62,986 nucleotides of DNA from assembly GCA_964503885.1 (NCBI GenBank), contig CAZDCD010000025.1, positions 1 to 62,986 of the forward strand, given 5' to 3'. Positions 10,185-18,060 of this stretch are shown here, one piece after another (positions within the stretch are counted from its first letter, which is position 1; each line of letters begins with the position of its first letter). A program made the position numbers and the translations under genes. Under the pieces are notes generated by a model, which made no database searches, was not told where the DNA came from, and saw only the letters and a list, made by a program, of their open reading frames with translations. This DNA is from CAZDCD01 sp964503885 (GTDB lineage Bacteria; Bacteroidota; Bacteroidia; Bacteroidales; UBA10428).

Positions 10185-10925
10185 TTATTGATTATCCAGT
10201 TCTTTAAGGCCTTTAAAAAAGATGAGCAGTTCGAGCCAGTATTCTTGGCTTGTTTCATTGACAACCCACAATGCTTTGGCACCGTGTAATCCTTTTCCTT
10301 TGCCGGGCTTGAAAATAACTTTCAAAGTATCGGAAATTTCATTGAGCATTTGCGTCACATACTTATATTCCGTAGCAGATGTTGTGCAAAACAATGGCTT
10401 ATCAAAATTTTTCAGATTCTCCTTCACCTCAATCCATGGTAAGAAATATTCACCGGGACTGCAGGCAATCACCGCAATCACATCAGGGTTATGGTTTGCA
10501 GCCATCAGACATAATGAAGCGGAATATGAACTGCCCATTAAAATTACCTTTTTATCGGAAATTTTTAAAATGTAGTTGACCGATGCTGTTATGTCCATCA
10601 GGGCGTCCCTCTGGGTATGGCTCATATTCAACGCTCTGGCTCTGTCATGCGTCTCATTCCTGATATAATTCTCTTCACCCCCTGACCTAAGATCGACAGC
10701 CAGGCAATTGTATTCGAGATTGAGAAGTTTCAGTGCTATTTCGGAATATTCACCACGGCTGCTCCCCTCCTGGTGAAACAATAAGATATAAGGGTATGAA
10801 TAATCCCTGAGATAAAGATCAGCTGTAATTTTCAGGCTATCCGCTGCACAATAGGTCACTGTTGTTTGAGCGTAAATGGTTGAACCCGGAAAGAATAAAA
10901 ATACTATGAGAACCAACCGCATCAA
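10185..10925 (-). CDS. Secreted alpha/beta hydrolase
   Basis: The 246-residue product starts with a signal peptide (MMRLVLIVFLFFPGSTIYAQ). The mature part has an alpha/beta-hydrolase fold pattern: HQEGSSRGEY oxyanion-region strand, VDLRSGG, a nucleophile elbow GSSYSAS with Ser133, and a late His (GLHGAKA, His214). The acid residue is not obvious. This resembles the small dienelactone-hydrolase/peptidase-like group, and the substrate is unknown. It lies 26 bases downstream of atpC and directly before the GT9 gene on the same strand, so it may be read from the atpDC transcript, but nothing links its function to ATP synthase. Confidence 0.8.
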   Translation of the reverse strand: MMRLVLIVFLFFPGSTIYAQTTVTYCAADSLKITADLYLRDYSYPYILLFHQEGSSRGEYSEIALKLLNLEYNCLAVDLRSGGEENYIRNETHDRARALNMSHTQRDALMDITASVNYILKISDKKVILMGSSYSASLCLMAANHNPDVIAVIACSPGEYFLPWIEVKENLKNFDKPLFCTTSATEYKYVTQMLNEISDTLKVIFKPGKGKGLHGAKALWVVNETSQEYWLELLIFFKGLKELDNQ

Positions 10926-10951
10926 CGTTGCTTTTCTTCTGTTTTTTACCT

Positions 10952-11206
10952 TCAGAGATCCGCCAGGATGATAATTTTGTTCTGTTTAACCTCGATAATG
11001 CCCCCCTGAACTTCAATATTTATTGTTTCTTCGGTTCCTGAAACGATTTTAACCGTTCCCTTGTCAAGCGTTGAGATCAGCGGCGCGTGATTACGGAGTA
11101 CTGAAAAGCTGCCTTTCTTTCCGGGGACTTTAACGGATCGTATTCTACCGTCGAAGATCTTCTTTCCCGGAGTAATTATTTCAAGATTTAAATTTGTTTT
11201 ATCCAC
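10952..11206 (-). CDS. atpC: F1 ATP synthase epsilon subunit, short form
   Basis: The 84-residue protein matches the N-terminal beta-sandwich of epsilon: LEIITPGKKIFDGRIRSVKVPG, GSFSVLRNHAPLISTLDKG, and VQGGIIEVKQNKIIILAD. It lacks the C-terminal helical hairpin that carries the inhibitory function in E. coli epsilon (about 139 residues). The short form is usual in Bacteroidota, so this is not a truncation. Epsilon sits on the central stalk and couples rotation of the c-ring to the F1 head. The gene is 15 bases after atpD on the same strand. Confidence 0.95.
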   Translation of the reverse strand: MDKTNLNLEIITPGKKIFDGRIRSVKVPGKKGSFSVLRNHAPLISTLDKGTVKIVSGTEETINIEVQGGIIEVKQNKIIILADL

Positions 11207-11221
11207 AGGGCATTGTATTTG

Positions 11222-12730
11222 TTACTGCGCAGCTGCCAACAACTTTTCGCCCTTGGCAATGGCATCATCAATCGTACCTACCATATGAAAAGCAGCTTCA
11301 GGATACTTATCCACATCACCTTTCATGATCATTGTAAATCCCTTGATCGTATCTTCTATCGAGACCCAAACTCCTGCCATCCCGGTAAACTGTTCGGCCA
11401 CATGAAAGGGCTGCGATAAAAAGCGCTGCACTCTTCTCGCCCTCTGTACCACCAGCTTATCCTGCTCCGATAATTCGTCCATTCCCAGGATCGCAATGAT
11501 GTCCTGCAATTCTTTATACCGTTGAAGCAGTTCCTTTACACGTTGTGCAGTTTCATAGTGTTCCTTTCCCACAACCGAAGCACTCAATATCCTTGATGTG
11601 GAGTCGAGAGGATCAACAGCGGGGTATATGCCCAGTTCGGAGATTTTACGGTTCAGTACAGTGGTTGCATCAAGATGGGAGAAGGTAGTTGCCGGTGCAG
11701 GGTCCGTAAGGTCATCGGCAGGCACATAAATAGCCTGCACTGAGGTAATAGAACCACGTTTGGTAGAAGTGATACGTTCCTGCATTATTCCCATTTCAGT
11801 GGCCAGTGTAGGTTGATATCCAACTGCGGAAGGCATCCTGCCCAGCAGGGCTGAAACTTCTGAACCAGCCTGTGTAAAACGGAAAATATTGTCGACGAAG
11901 AACAGGATATCCCGTCCACCGCTTTCTTCATCACCGTCCCTGAATGATTCGGCTACTGTTAAGCCGGATAATGCAACATTTGCACGTGCACCGGGAGGTT
12001 CGTTCATCTGCCCGAAAACCAGGGTTGCCTGCGATTCCAATAGTTTTTCACGATCGATTTTTGAAAGGTCCCAGCTTCCCTCCTCCATGCTCTTAATAAA
12101 GGCATCGCCGTATTTAATAACTCCCGATTCAATCATTTCACGCAACAGGTCATTTCCTTCCCTGGTGCGTTCACCAACTCCAGCAAACACAGAAAGGCCA
12201 GAGTACTTTTTGGCAATGTTGTTGATGAGTTCCATAATGATTACGGTTTTCCCTACTCCAGCTCCTCCAAAGAGTCCTATCTTCCCCCCTTTTGAATAGG
12301 GTTCGAGGAGGTCAATAACCTTTATTCCTGTGAAGAGCACTTCTGTTTCAGTGGAAAGGTTTTCGAATTTCGGAGGTTTGGCATGTATTTCATATCCCCC
12401 TTTATTATCCAAAGGACCAATACCATCAATGGGGTCACCGATCACATTCAGAAGGCGTCCGCGTATCTGATCACCCACCGGCATCTTTATAGCGCCTCCC
12501 AGGATAGTGGCTTTCATCCCCCGTTTCAGGCCATCAGTAGAATCCATTGCTATCGAGCGGATAGTATATTCACCGATATGCTGCTGGCATTCCACGATCA
12601 ACGAACTCCCGTCATCACGTTTAATTTCAAGAGCATCGTGAATATTGGGCAGTTCCACACCAATATTTTCAAAACTGATATCTACTACAGGCCCGATCAC
12701 CTGTATTATATCGCCGACGTTTTTTACCAT
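11222..12730 (-). CDS. atpD: F1 ATP synthase beta subunit
   Basis: The 502-residue protein is the catalytic beta subunit. It shows the N-terminal barrel (GDIIQVIGPVVDISFE), Walker A GGAGVGKT at residues 155-162, GERTREGNDL, the catalytic-site MNEPPGAR segment, the FRFTQAGSEVSALLGRMPSAVGYQP segment, and the DELSEQD loop, a variant of DELSEED that contacts gamma. It hydrolyses or makes ATP in the F1 head. atpD and atpC lie apart from, and opposite in direction to, the rest of the ATP synthase genes (17356-23080). A Bacteroidota -7 element lies 27-34 bases upstream of the start. Confidence 0.98.
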   Translation of the reverse strand: MVKNVGDIIQVIGPVVDISFENIGVELPNIHDALEIKRDDGSSLIVECQQHIGEYTIRSIAMDSTDGLKRGMKATILGGAIKMPVGDQIRGRLLNVIGDPIDGIGPLDNKGGYEIHAKPPKFENLSTETEVLFTGIKVIDLLEPYSKGGKIGLFGGAGVGKTVIIMELINNIAKKYSGLSVFAGVGERTREGNDLLREMIESGVIKYGDAFIKSMEEGSWDLSKIDREKLLESQATLVFGQMNEPPGARANVALSGLTVAESFRDGDEESGGRDILFFVDNIFRFTQAGSEVSALLGRMPSAVGYQPTLATEMGIMQERITSTKRGSITSVQAIYVPADDLTDPAPATTFSHLDATTVLNRKISELGIYPAVDPLDSTSRILSASVVGKEHYETAQRVKELLQRYKELQDIIAILGMDELSEQDKLVVQRARRVQRFLSQPFHVAEQFTGMAGVWVSIEDTIKGFTMIMKGDVDKYPEAAFHMVGTIDDAIAKGEKLLAAAQ

Positions 12731-12756
12731 CCCAAGTTTTTTTTATAAAATAATTG

Positions 12757-12764
12757 CAAATGTA
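12757..12764 (-). promoter_or_regulatory. Candidate -7 element for atpDC
   Basis: On the minus strand the bases read TACATTTG, a full match to the Bacteroidota -7 consensus TAnnTTTG, 27 bases before the atpD start codon. The expected -33 TTTG is not conserved, so strength is uncertain. Motif match only. Confidence 0.5.
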
Positions 12765-12983
12765 TATTTTATTCGTTTATTCAGGTTGCATTCCCTTCCA
12801 TAAATTTAAATCAAAAATCATCAATATCCAAAAGTTCACAACGGGCATTTGATGGAAGGTTTCCTTGTTTTTGTCAATTATTCATGCTGAACTGATAAAA
12901 ATTCACGGTAACAGGATTAAATAATTGTTCAATTTCGTATTTTTACTGCACTATATTCACTAACCTCTTAATTTTTAAAAAGT

Positions 12984-13562
12984 ATGAAAAACAAATTCTT
13001 TAAAATTCTTCTGGGATCCCTTTTTGCACTGATGATTACACTGGCAACATCTATTCAGTTGAAAAGCCAGACAATGGAGGTAGGAGATAAAAATCTGAAC
13101 CTGGGCATTGGATTTGGTTCCACATGGTACCACGGTCTTGGTTACAAGACAACCGTTCCTCCAATATCAGCTTCGCTTGATTATGGATTTAAAGATGATG
13201 TTGGTCCAGGTGTTATTGCTTTGGGTGGTTATTTTGGCTTCTCAAGCTATAAATGGGAATACAACTATTTATATACATACGGCTATAAATATACAACATT
13301 AATATTAGGAGCCAGAGGTACTTACCATATGGAATTTATTGATAATCTGGATACTTACGGTGGTTTGCTTCTGGGTTTCAGGCTGGTAAGCAGCAAGTAT
13401 TATGGAGATCTCGGTTATTCTTATTCCGGAGGAGCAGGTTCCGGTCTGGCATATTCATTGTTTATAGGAGCAAATTATTCACTGGCGGAAAAAATTGCCC
13501 TATTTGGAGAATTGGGATATGGAATCTCTTATCTGACCCTGGGATTGACCCTTAAATTATAA
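12984..13562 (+). CDS. Small outer-membrane beta-barrel protein
   Basis: The 192-residue protein has a signal peptide (MKNKFFKILLGSLFALMITLATSIQLKSQ) and a mature part made of alternating strands rich in Gly, Tyr and aromatic residues (GIGFGSTWYHG, LGARGTYHM, GGLLLGFRLVSSKY, LFIGANYSLAEKIALFGELGYG, TLGLTLKL). This is the pattern of an 8-stranded OmpW/OmpX-like barrel. It resembles proteins annotated only as 'outer membrane beta-barrel protein' in Bacteroidota. It is a single gene, divergent from atpD, and ends at a hairpin. No specific function is proposed. Confidence 0.8.
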   Translation: MKNKFFKILLGSLFALMITLATSIQLKSQTMEVGDKNLNLGIGFGSTWYHGLGYKTTVPPISASLDYGFKDDVGPGVIALGGYFGFSSYKWEYNYLYTYGYKYTTLILGARGTYHMEFIDNLDTYGGLLLGFRLVSSKYYGDLGYSYSGGAGSGLAYSLFIGANYSLAEKIALFGELGYGISYLTLGLTLKL

Positions 13563-13573
13563 ACATTTTACAT

Positions 13574-13596
13574 AGGTGCAGGCAATACCTGCACCT
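13574..13596 (+). terminator. Hairpin after the barrel gene
   Basis: A perfect 9-bp stem AGGTGCAGG / CCTGCACCT with a CAATA loop begins 12 bases after the stop codon. It is followed by TATCC rather than a T-run, so it is a transcript-end or stability hairpin rather than a classical intrinsic terminator. Confidence 0.55.
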
Positions 13597-13659
13597 TATC
13601 CATTGAATATATTACCAGTTTACCGTAAAAAAAGATAACCGAAGAATCAGACATTCCTC

Positions 13660-14040
13660 ATGGATAACAAATTAATCTTCTTTGTCGACGACGACAAAAT
13701 GATGCTGAACCTAATGGAATATACCTTCAAATGCCGCGACGGCTATGATGTAAAATCCTATTTCTCAGGTGAGGAATGCATCGAAAACCTGAATTTAAAT
13801 CCCGATCTTGTCGTGCTCGATTACTATCTCGGTGATGCTGACTCCATGGTCATGTCGGGTCTTGAAACCTTGAAAAAGATCAATTCTGAAGCTCCCGAAA
13901 TTCCGGTAATTATTCTCAGCAGAGAAAAAAATCCCGGCAAGATCAGGCAGTTTATTGAAAGCGGTGCCAAAAAATACGTAACCAAAGATGATTACTTTAT
14001 CGATACCCTGATCGAAACCATCGAAAATCATTTTGTGTAA
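13660..14040 (+). CDS. Single-domain response regulator (CheY-like receiver)
   Basis: The 126 residues form one receiver domain and nothing else. The acidic pocket is D10-D11-D12, the phospho-acceptor Asp is D54 (LVVLDYYLGD), the switch Ser is S87 (IILSREK) and the conserved Lys is K109 (YVTKDD). There is no output domain, so it acts through protein-protein contacts, as CheY or Spo0F do. No histidine kinase is encoded nearby. Its partner is therefore unknown. Confidence 0.92.
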   Translation: MDNKLIFFVDDDKMMLNLMEYTFKCRDGYDVKSYFSGEECIENLNLNPDLVVLDYYLGDADSMVMSGLETLKKINSEAPEIPVIILSREKNPGKIRQFIESGAKKYVTKDDYFIDTLIETIENHFV

Positions 14041-14140
14041 TCGAAAAAGGTTCTGTCTCAATATACATTCCCGTGGTTTCTGATCGGCGCTATTCATGTA
14101 TTCGCCACATAAATTTCTTTTTTATTCTGATAAATATTAA

Positions 14141-14148
14141 TACTTTTG
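14141..14148 (+). promoter_or_regulatory. Candidate -7 element for DUF177-rpmF-plsX-fabH
   Basis: TACTTTTG matches TAnnTTTG fully, and TTTT at 14118-14121 fits three of four bases of the -33 element at 19-base spacing. The predicted start of transcription (~14155) leaves only about 15 bases of leader before the TTG start at 14170. Confidence 0.6.
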
Positions 14149-14169
14149 CACCACTTTTTGGTATTCGTT

Positions 14170-14700
14170 TTGAAAACTCAAAATCAATATATTGTTCATT
14201 TTGGGGGACTTAAGGAGGGATTGCACCGTGTTGACTTTACCATGCAAAAGGAGTTCTTTGATGAATTTACTTCCCTTGAGGCACTGGGTGGTAACCTGCA
14301 GGCCAGAATCGGTGTATTGAAAGCTAGCACCTTTCTTACGTTTGATATAGTCCTTACGGGAACCCTTGATCTGAGGTGCGACAGGTGTCTTGAGACATAC
14401 AGTCAGGAAATCCGGTTCAAAGGAAATCTGATTGTTAAGTTTTCGGTAGAAAAAAATCAGTCCGGTGATCCGGATGAAATTCTTTATCTGAGTCCCGAAG
14501 AACAGGAGATTGATCTGAAGCATTACCTGTTCGAAAGCATAAGTCTGAGTATCCCGTATAAACGCATTCATCCGGATGTTGATGGGATAACGGCGTGTAA
14601 TACTGATATGCTGAAATACATTACTGATCATCAGTATGAAAAGCAGCGCGATACAAATCCCATTTGGGATAAACTCAGAGATTATTTACAAACACAATAA
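14170..14700 (+). CDS. DUF177/YceD family protein, ribosome-associated
   Basis: This protein of about 176 residues has the YceD signature LDLRCDRCLETYSQEI with its CxxC pair, followed by an acidic segment (EEQEIDLKHYLFESISLSIPYKRIH). YceD/DUF177 proteins are almost always encoded just before rpmF and have been tied to 23S rRNA processing or ribosome assembly. The start is inferred as TTG at 14170 (reads MKTQNQYIVHFGGLKEG), because this lines up with the family N-terminus and no ATG occurs before residue ~19 of the mature alignment; an upstream TTG lies inside the promoter element. Confidence 0.85.
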   Translation: MKTQNQYIVHFGGLKEGLHRVDFTMQKEFFDEFTSLEALGGNLQARIGVLKASTFLTFDIVLTGTLDLRCDRCLETYSQEIRFKGNLIVKFSVEKNQSGDPDEILYLSPEEQEIDLKHYLFESISLSIPYKRIHPDVDGITACNTDMLKYITDHQYEKQRDTNPIWDKLRDYLQTQ

Positions 14701-14710
14701 TTTTTATACT

Positions 14711-14896
14711 ATGGCACATCCTAAACGAAAACATTCAAAACAACGCAGAGATAAGAGAAGAACACATTACAAGGCTGCAACCCCAACATTATCCGTTTGC
14801 CAGAATTGCGGATCAGCGGTGCAGTACCACAGGGTATGCCCTGAATGCGGCCACTATAAAGGACAGCTGGCGGTTGAAAAAGAAGCAATCGCTTAG
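14711..14896 (+). CDS. rpmF: 50S ribosomal protein L32
   Basis: The 61-residue protein starts AHPKRKHSKQRRDKRRTHYK after the Met and has two CxxC pairs (CQNCGS and CPECGH), the zinc ribbon of a C+ type L32. The ATG at 14711 is the family start; a longer frame reaching back to 14636 overlaps DUF177 and is not needed. It is ten bases after DUF177 and 23 bases before plsX, the classic DUF177-rpmF-plsX-fabH operon that ties ribosome synthesis to lipid synthesis. Confidence 0.97.
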   Translation: MAHPKRKHSKQRRDKRRTHYKAATPTLSVCQNCGSAVQYHRVCPECGHYKGQLAVEKEAIA

Positions 14897-14919
14897 TTCT
14901 TCAGCATACCTGAGCGGTT

Positions 14920-15858
14920 ATGAAGGTTGGAATTGATATCATGGGCGGTGACTTTGCGCCCGGGGCAACAGTCAAAGGTGCGATCCTGGCATCAGGATCG
15001 GTTACCGGGGATGATAAATTGGTTTTGTTCGGAGACAGGGAAAGGATCGGTTTGATATGTTCACAGGAAAAGTTTGATGTATCGGCTTTTGAGATCATTC
15101 ATACAACCGAAACCATCGGAATGAGCGATTATCCGTCAAAAGCCTTTTCCCAGAAACCAAATGCAAGCATAGTACTGGGTTTTAAGATGTTAAGTGCAGG
15201 TATGCTGGACGGATTTGCTAGCGCAGGCAATACCGGCGCAATGCTTGTTGGGGCAATGCATGTTGTTAAATCAGTCCCGGGAATTATTCGGCCCTGCATT
15301 ACAGCTTCCATACCGAATCTCGGATCAACTCCGACATTGCTACTTGATGTCGGGATAAATCCCGACTGCAAACCCGATGTGCTTTATCAGTATGCCATAC
15401 TGGGTTCATTATATGCCAAACACGTATATGCCATCAATAATCCCCGTATAGGTCTGCTGAACATTGGTGAAGAGGAAGAAAAGGGAAATTTGCAGACTAA
15501 AGCTGCTTACCAGGCAATGAAGGGGACCCGGGATTTTAATTTTATCGGCAATATCGAGGCTAATGAAATTTTTAGTGAAAAGGCCGATGTGCTCATTAGC
15601 GACGGTTTCGTCGGGAATGTTATGCTGAAAGAAGCAGAGGCATTTTATATGCTCCTGAAAAAAAGAAAAATCAACGACGAATTTTTTGAACGGTTCAATT
15701 TTGTGAATTATGGCGGAACACCTATCCTTGGTATAAATGCCCCGGTAATAATAGGTCACGGCATTTCAAACGAGACTGCCATTAAAAATATGATTCTGCA
15801 CACTGTTGATGTTATTCATGCAAAATTAACAGATAAAATAAAAGAAGCTTTCAAATAA
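14920..15858 (+). CDS. plsX: Phosphate acyltransferase PlsX
   Basis: The 312-residue protein has the PlsX N-terminus (VGIDIMGGDFAPGATVKGA), the SAGNTGAMLVGAM segment and DVLISDGFVGNVMLKEAEA. PlsX converts acyl-ACP and phosphate to acyl-phosphate at the inner membrane, which PlsY then uses to acylate glycerol-3-phosphate. Length is normal for the family. Its stop overlaps the fabH start by one base (TAATG), so the two are translationally coupled. Confidence 0.97.
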   Translation: MKVGIDIMGGDFAPGATVKGAILASGSVTGDDKLVLFGDRERIGLICSQEKFDVSAFEIIHTTETIGMSDYPSKAFSQKPNASIVLGFKMLSAGMLDGFASAGNTGAMLVGAMHVVKSVPGIIRPCITASIPNLGSTPTLLLDVGINPDCKPDVLYQYAILGSLYAKHVYAINNPRIGLLNIGEEEEKGNLQTKAAYQAMKGTRDFNFIGNIEANEIFSEKADVLISDGFVGNVMLKEAEAFYMLLKKRKINDEFFERFNFVNYGGTPILGINAPVIIGHGISNETAIKNMILHTVDVIHAKLTDKIKEAFK

Positions 15859-16856
15859 TGGCACCAGTAAGAGCTGCAATCACAGGGGTTGGAGGTTTTG
15901 TCCCGGCCTATATTCTCGACAATTATGAACTCAGCAGAATGGTTGATACCAGTGATGATTGGATCATGCAACGTATAGGCATTAAGGAACGCAGAATCCT
16001 GAAAGAAAAAGGAAAGGCAACCTCAGATCTTGGTGTTTACGCGGTGAGGGAATTGCTTGCCAAGACAGGCACCAGTCCGAAAGAAGTGGAATTGCTGATC
16101 TGCGCTACCATCACCGGTGACATGTCATTTCCGGCCACTGCCAATCTCATTGCAGCCAAAACCGGACTTGTAAATGCATACAGTTATGATATCAACGCTG
16201 CCTGCTCGGGATTTGTTTTTGCACTGGAAGCCGCCCGGAGACATATTGAATCGGGTGGATATAAAAAAATAGTTTTGGTAGGGGCTGAGATGATGTCTGC
16301 CATAACCGATTATACCGACCGTGCCACATGTCCCCTTTTTGGTGACGGCGCAGGTGCCGTGCTTATTGAACCCTCATCTGAAGATGTCGGGATCATCGAT
16401 GCCCTTCTGGGTGTTGATGGTTCAGGTGTGAAATACCTGCATATGAAAGCCGGAGGATCATTGAATCCACCATCGTACCAGACTATTGATGCCAAACAAC
16501 ATTTTGTGTTCCAGGAAGGACAACCCGTATTTAAGGTAGCTGTTTCAAAAATGGCAGATATTTCGGTGGAGATCATGAAGAAGAATCATATCGCACCAGA
16601 CGAGCTTGCCTGGCTTGTGCCTCACCAGGCAAACATGCGTATCATTGAAGCTACGGCCAGAAGAATGGGAATAAAGCCTTCGCAGGTTCTGATCAATATT
16701 GAAAAATACGGGAATACAACGGCTGCCACTATCCCGTTATGCCTCTGGGACTTCGAAAAGCAACTTAAAAAAGGAGACAATATTATTCTTACTGCATTTG
16801 GCGCAGGTTTTACATGGGGAAGCATGTACCTGAAATGGGCGTACGATACAAAATAG
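15858..16856 (+). CDS. fabH: Beta-ketoacyl-ACP synthase III
   Basis: The 332-residue protein carries the full KAS III triad: Cys116 in INAACSGFVFALE, His256 in VPHQANMRIIEA and Asn286 in KYGNTTAATIPL, with the GAGFTWGS C-terminal motif. It condenses acetyl-CoA (or another acyl-CoA) with malonyl-ACP to start fatty acid synthesis in the cytoplasm. It is the last gene of the rpmF operon, and an intrinsic terminator follows 17 bases after the stop. Confidence 0.97.
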   Translation: MAPVRAAITGVGGFVPAYILDNYELSRMVDTSDDWIMQRIGIKERRILKEKGKATSDLGVYAVRELLAKTGTSPKEVELLICATITGDMSFPATANLIAAKTGLVNAYSYDINAACSGFVFALEAARRHIESGGYKKIVLVGAEMMSAITDYTDRATCPLFGDGAGAVLIEPSSEDVGIIDALLGVDGSGVKYLHMKAGGSLNPPSYQTIDAKQHFVFQEGQPVFKVAVSKMADISVEIMKKNHIAPDELAWLVPHQANMRIIEATARRMGIKPSQVLINIEKYGNTTAATIPLCLWDFEKQLKKGDNIILTAFGAGFTWGSMYLKWAYDTK

Positions 16857-16873
16857 ATCATCGCTGGTAAAGT

Positions 16874-16900
16874 AAAGTCCGTGATTACGGACTTTTTATT
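16874..16900 (+). terminator. Intrinsic terminator after fabH
   Basis: A perfect 9-bp stem AAAGTCCGT / ACGGACTTT with a GATT loop runs straight into TTTTTATT. It closes the rpmF-plsX-fabH operon. Confidence 0.9.
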
Positions 16901-16955
16901 TATCAACCAAATAACAATATATATTTTTTTACGTTAACGTTTAAAATCGTACTTT

Positions 16956-16963
16956 TATCTTTG
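16956..16963 (+). promoter_or_regulatory. Candidate -7 element for bactofilin-atp operon
   Basis: TATCTTTG matches TAnnTTTG fully, 37 bases before the bactofilin ATG and downstream of the fabH terminator. The -33 site is weak (GTTA at 19-base spacing). Confidence 0.5.
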
Positions 16964-17000
16964 TTTTAACGATAGTGAAAATTAGTTAATCAGCAAATCG

Positions 17001-17411
17001 ATGGCAAAACTACTAGAAGCAGAAAACAATGCCATAAATCTACTTGGTGTTGGCACCGAAATTAAAGGAGACATCAATTCAAACGGGGATATCCGTATTG
17101 ATGGAAGCCTTACAGGAAACTTGCGAACCAAAGGCAAAGTTGTTATCGGAGAAACGGGGTTGGTTGCAGGAGAGATCTTTTGCAAAAATTCTGATGTTGA
17201 AGGTAAAATCGAAGGTAAAATAAATGCCACGGAACTGTTGTCGCTTAAATCAACTTCCATGATAAAGGGTGATATAATTACCCGGAAACTGGCCATTGAA
17301 CCGGGTGCCAAATTTACCGGAAACTGCAATATGACTTTAGAAACAACCCAGACAGATGCCGGACCGAAAGAATTTCCGAAAGGACCACAGGAACCGGGAA
17401 AGCCTAAATAA
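17001..17411 (+). CDS. Bactofilin
   Basis: The 136-residue protein consists of a beta-helix of short repeats with the bactofilin pattern: GTEIKGDINSNGDIRIDGSLTGNL, VVIGETGLVAGEIFCKNSDVEGKIEGKI, and LSLKSTSMIKGDI. A Pro/Lys-rich tail follows (GPKEFPKGPQEPGKPK). Bactofilins polymerise into nucleotide-independent filaments at the membrane that help cell shape and envelope organisation. The 3' end overlaps the next gene (atpZ) by 56 bases. This gene is often seen next to the atp operon in Bacteroidota. Confidence 0.93.
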   Translation: MAKLLEAENNAINLLGVGTEIKGDINSNGDIRIDGSLTGNLRTKGKVVIGETGLVAGEIFCKNSDVEGKIEGKINATELLSLKSTSMIKGDIITRKLAIEPGAKFTGNCNMTLETTQTDAGPKEFPKGPQEPGKPK

Positions 17412-17595
17412 TTACACAAAATATTCCGGCATAGCTTTTCAAATGGCTATTATTATCCTTATTGGTGTAGTTAGCGGTATAAGGATGGATAAATGGCTTC
17501 AAACCAGCAGACCGCTTTTCACGGCTCTTTTTTCTTTACTTGGGGTAGTTCTTGCCATATATATTGTTATCAAAGACCTGATTCATAAGAAATAA
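17356..17595 (+). CDS. atpZ: AtpZ/AtpI-type ATP synthase membrane protein
   Basis: The 79-residue product has two membrane helices, GIAFQMAIIILIGVVSGIRMDKWL and LFTALFSLLGVVLAIYIVIKDL, joined by a short loop: the AtpZ/AtpI (F0F1-ATPase subunit) pattern. Such proteins help c-ring assembly or Mg2+/Ca2+ supply. The only ATG puts the start 56 bases inside bactofilin; no later in-frame start exists before the first helix, so the overlap is probably real unless a rare start codon is used. Confidence 0.82.
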   Translation: MPDRKNFRKDHRNRESLNNYTKYSGIAFQMAIIILIGVVSGIRMDKWLQTSRPLFTALFSLLGVVLAIYIVIKDLIHKK

Positions 17596-17604
17596 CGCAG
17601 TGAA

Positions 17605-18012
17605 ATGAAGAAAGAGTTTCTGAATTATTTCCTCAAACTTACCTTTTTGACCATTGCCATAGCTGTCATTGCATTCGGTCTGCTGTTTAGCTTTTTCCGC
17701 AACTTTTACCAACCGGCCATTTGGTTTTTGATCCTTTTCTTTTACAGCATCCATGTAGTGGGACATTTTGTCCTTGTATATGCCAACACCCGAAAAAAAT
17801 TGAATTTCGGTAATGCCTATTTTCTTGCATTCGGTGTTAAATTTTTTGCATACCTGGTGTTTTTATTTCTTTATATTCGTTCACATAAAGAGAATGCCAT
17901 TATTTTTGTTGCCAGTATGTTTGCACTCTATATTATTTATACCATATTTGATGTGCGCAGTACTATCTCTTTTTCAAAAACATTGACTACGATTAGTGAA
18001 AAATCAAATTAG
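17605..18012 (+). CDS. Four-helix membrane protein of the atp operon
   Basis: The 135-residue protein has four predicted membrane helices (about residues 11-31, 38-58, 72-92 and 97-116) and no cytoplasmic domain. It sits between atpZ and atpB, ten bases after atpZ, where other bacteria carry atpI. Size and topology fit an AtpI-like assembly factor, but I do not recognise a diagnostic motif, so the assignment rests on position. Confidence 0.7.
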   Translation: MKKEFLNYFLKLTFLTIAIAVIAFGLLFSFFRNFYQPAIWFLILFFYSIHVVGHFVLVYANTRKKLNFGNAYFLAFGVKFFAYLVFLFLYIRSHKENAIIFVASMFALYIIYTIFDVRSTISFSKTLTTISEKSN

Positions 18013-18060
18013 TTTTTATTAACTTTATATAGAGAATGGATTTTAAAAAAATACGTTGAG

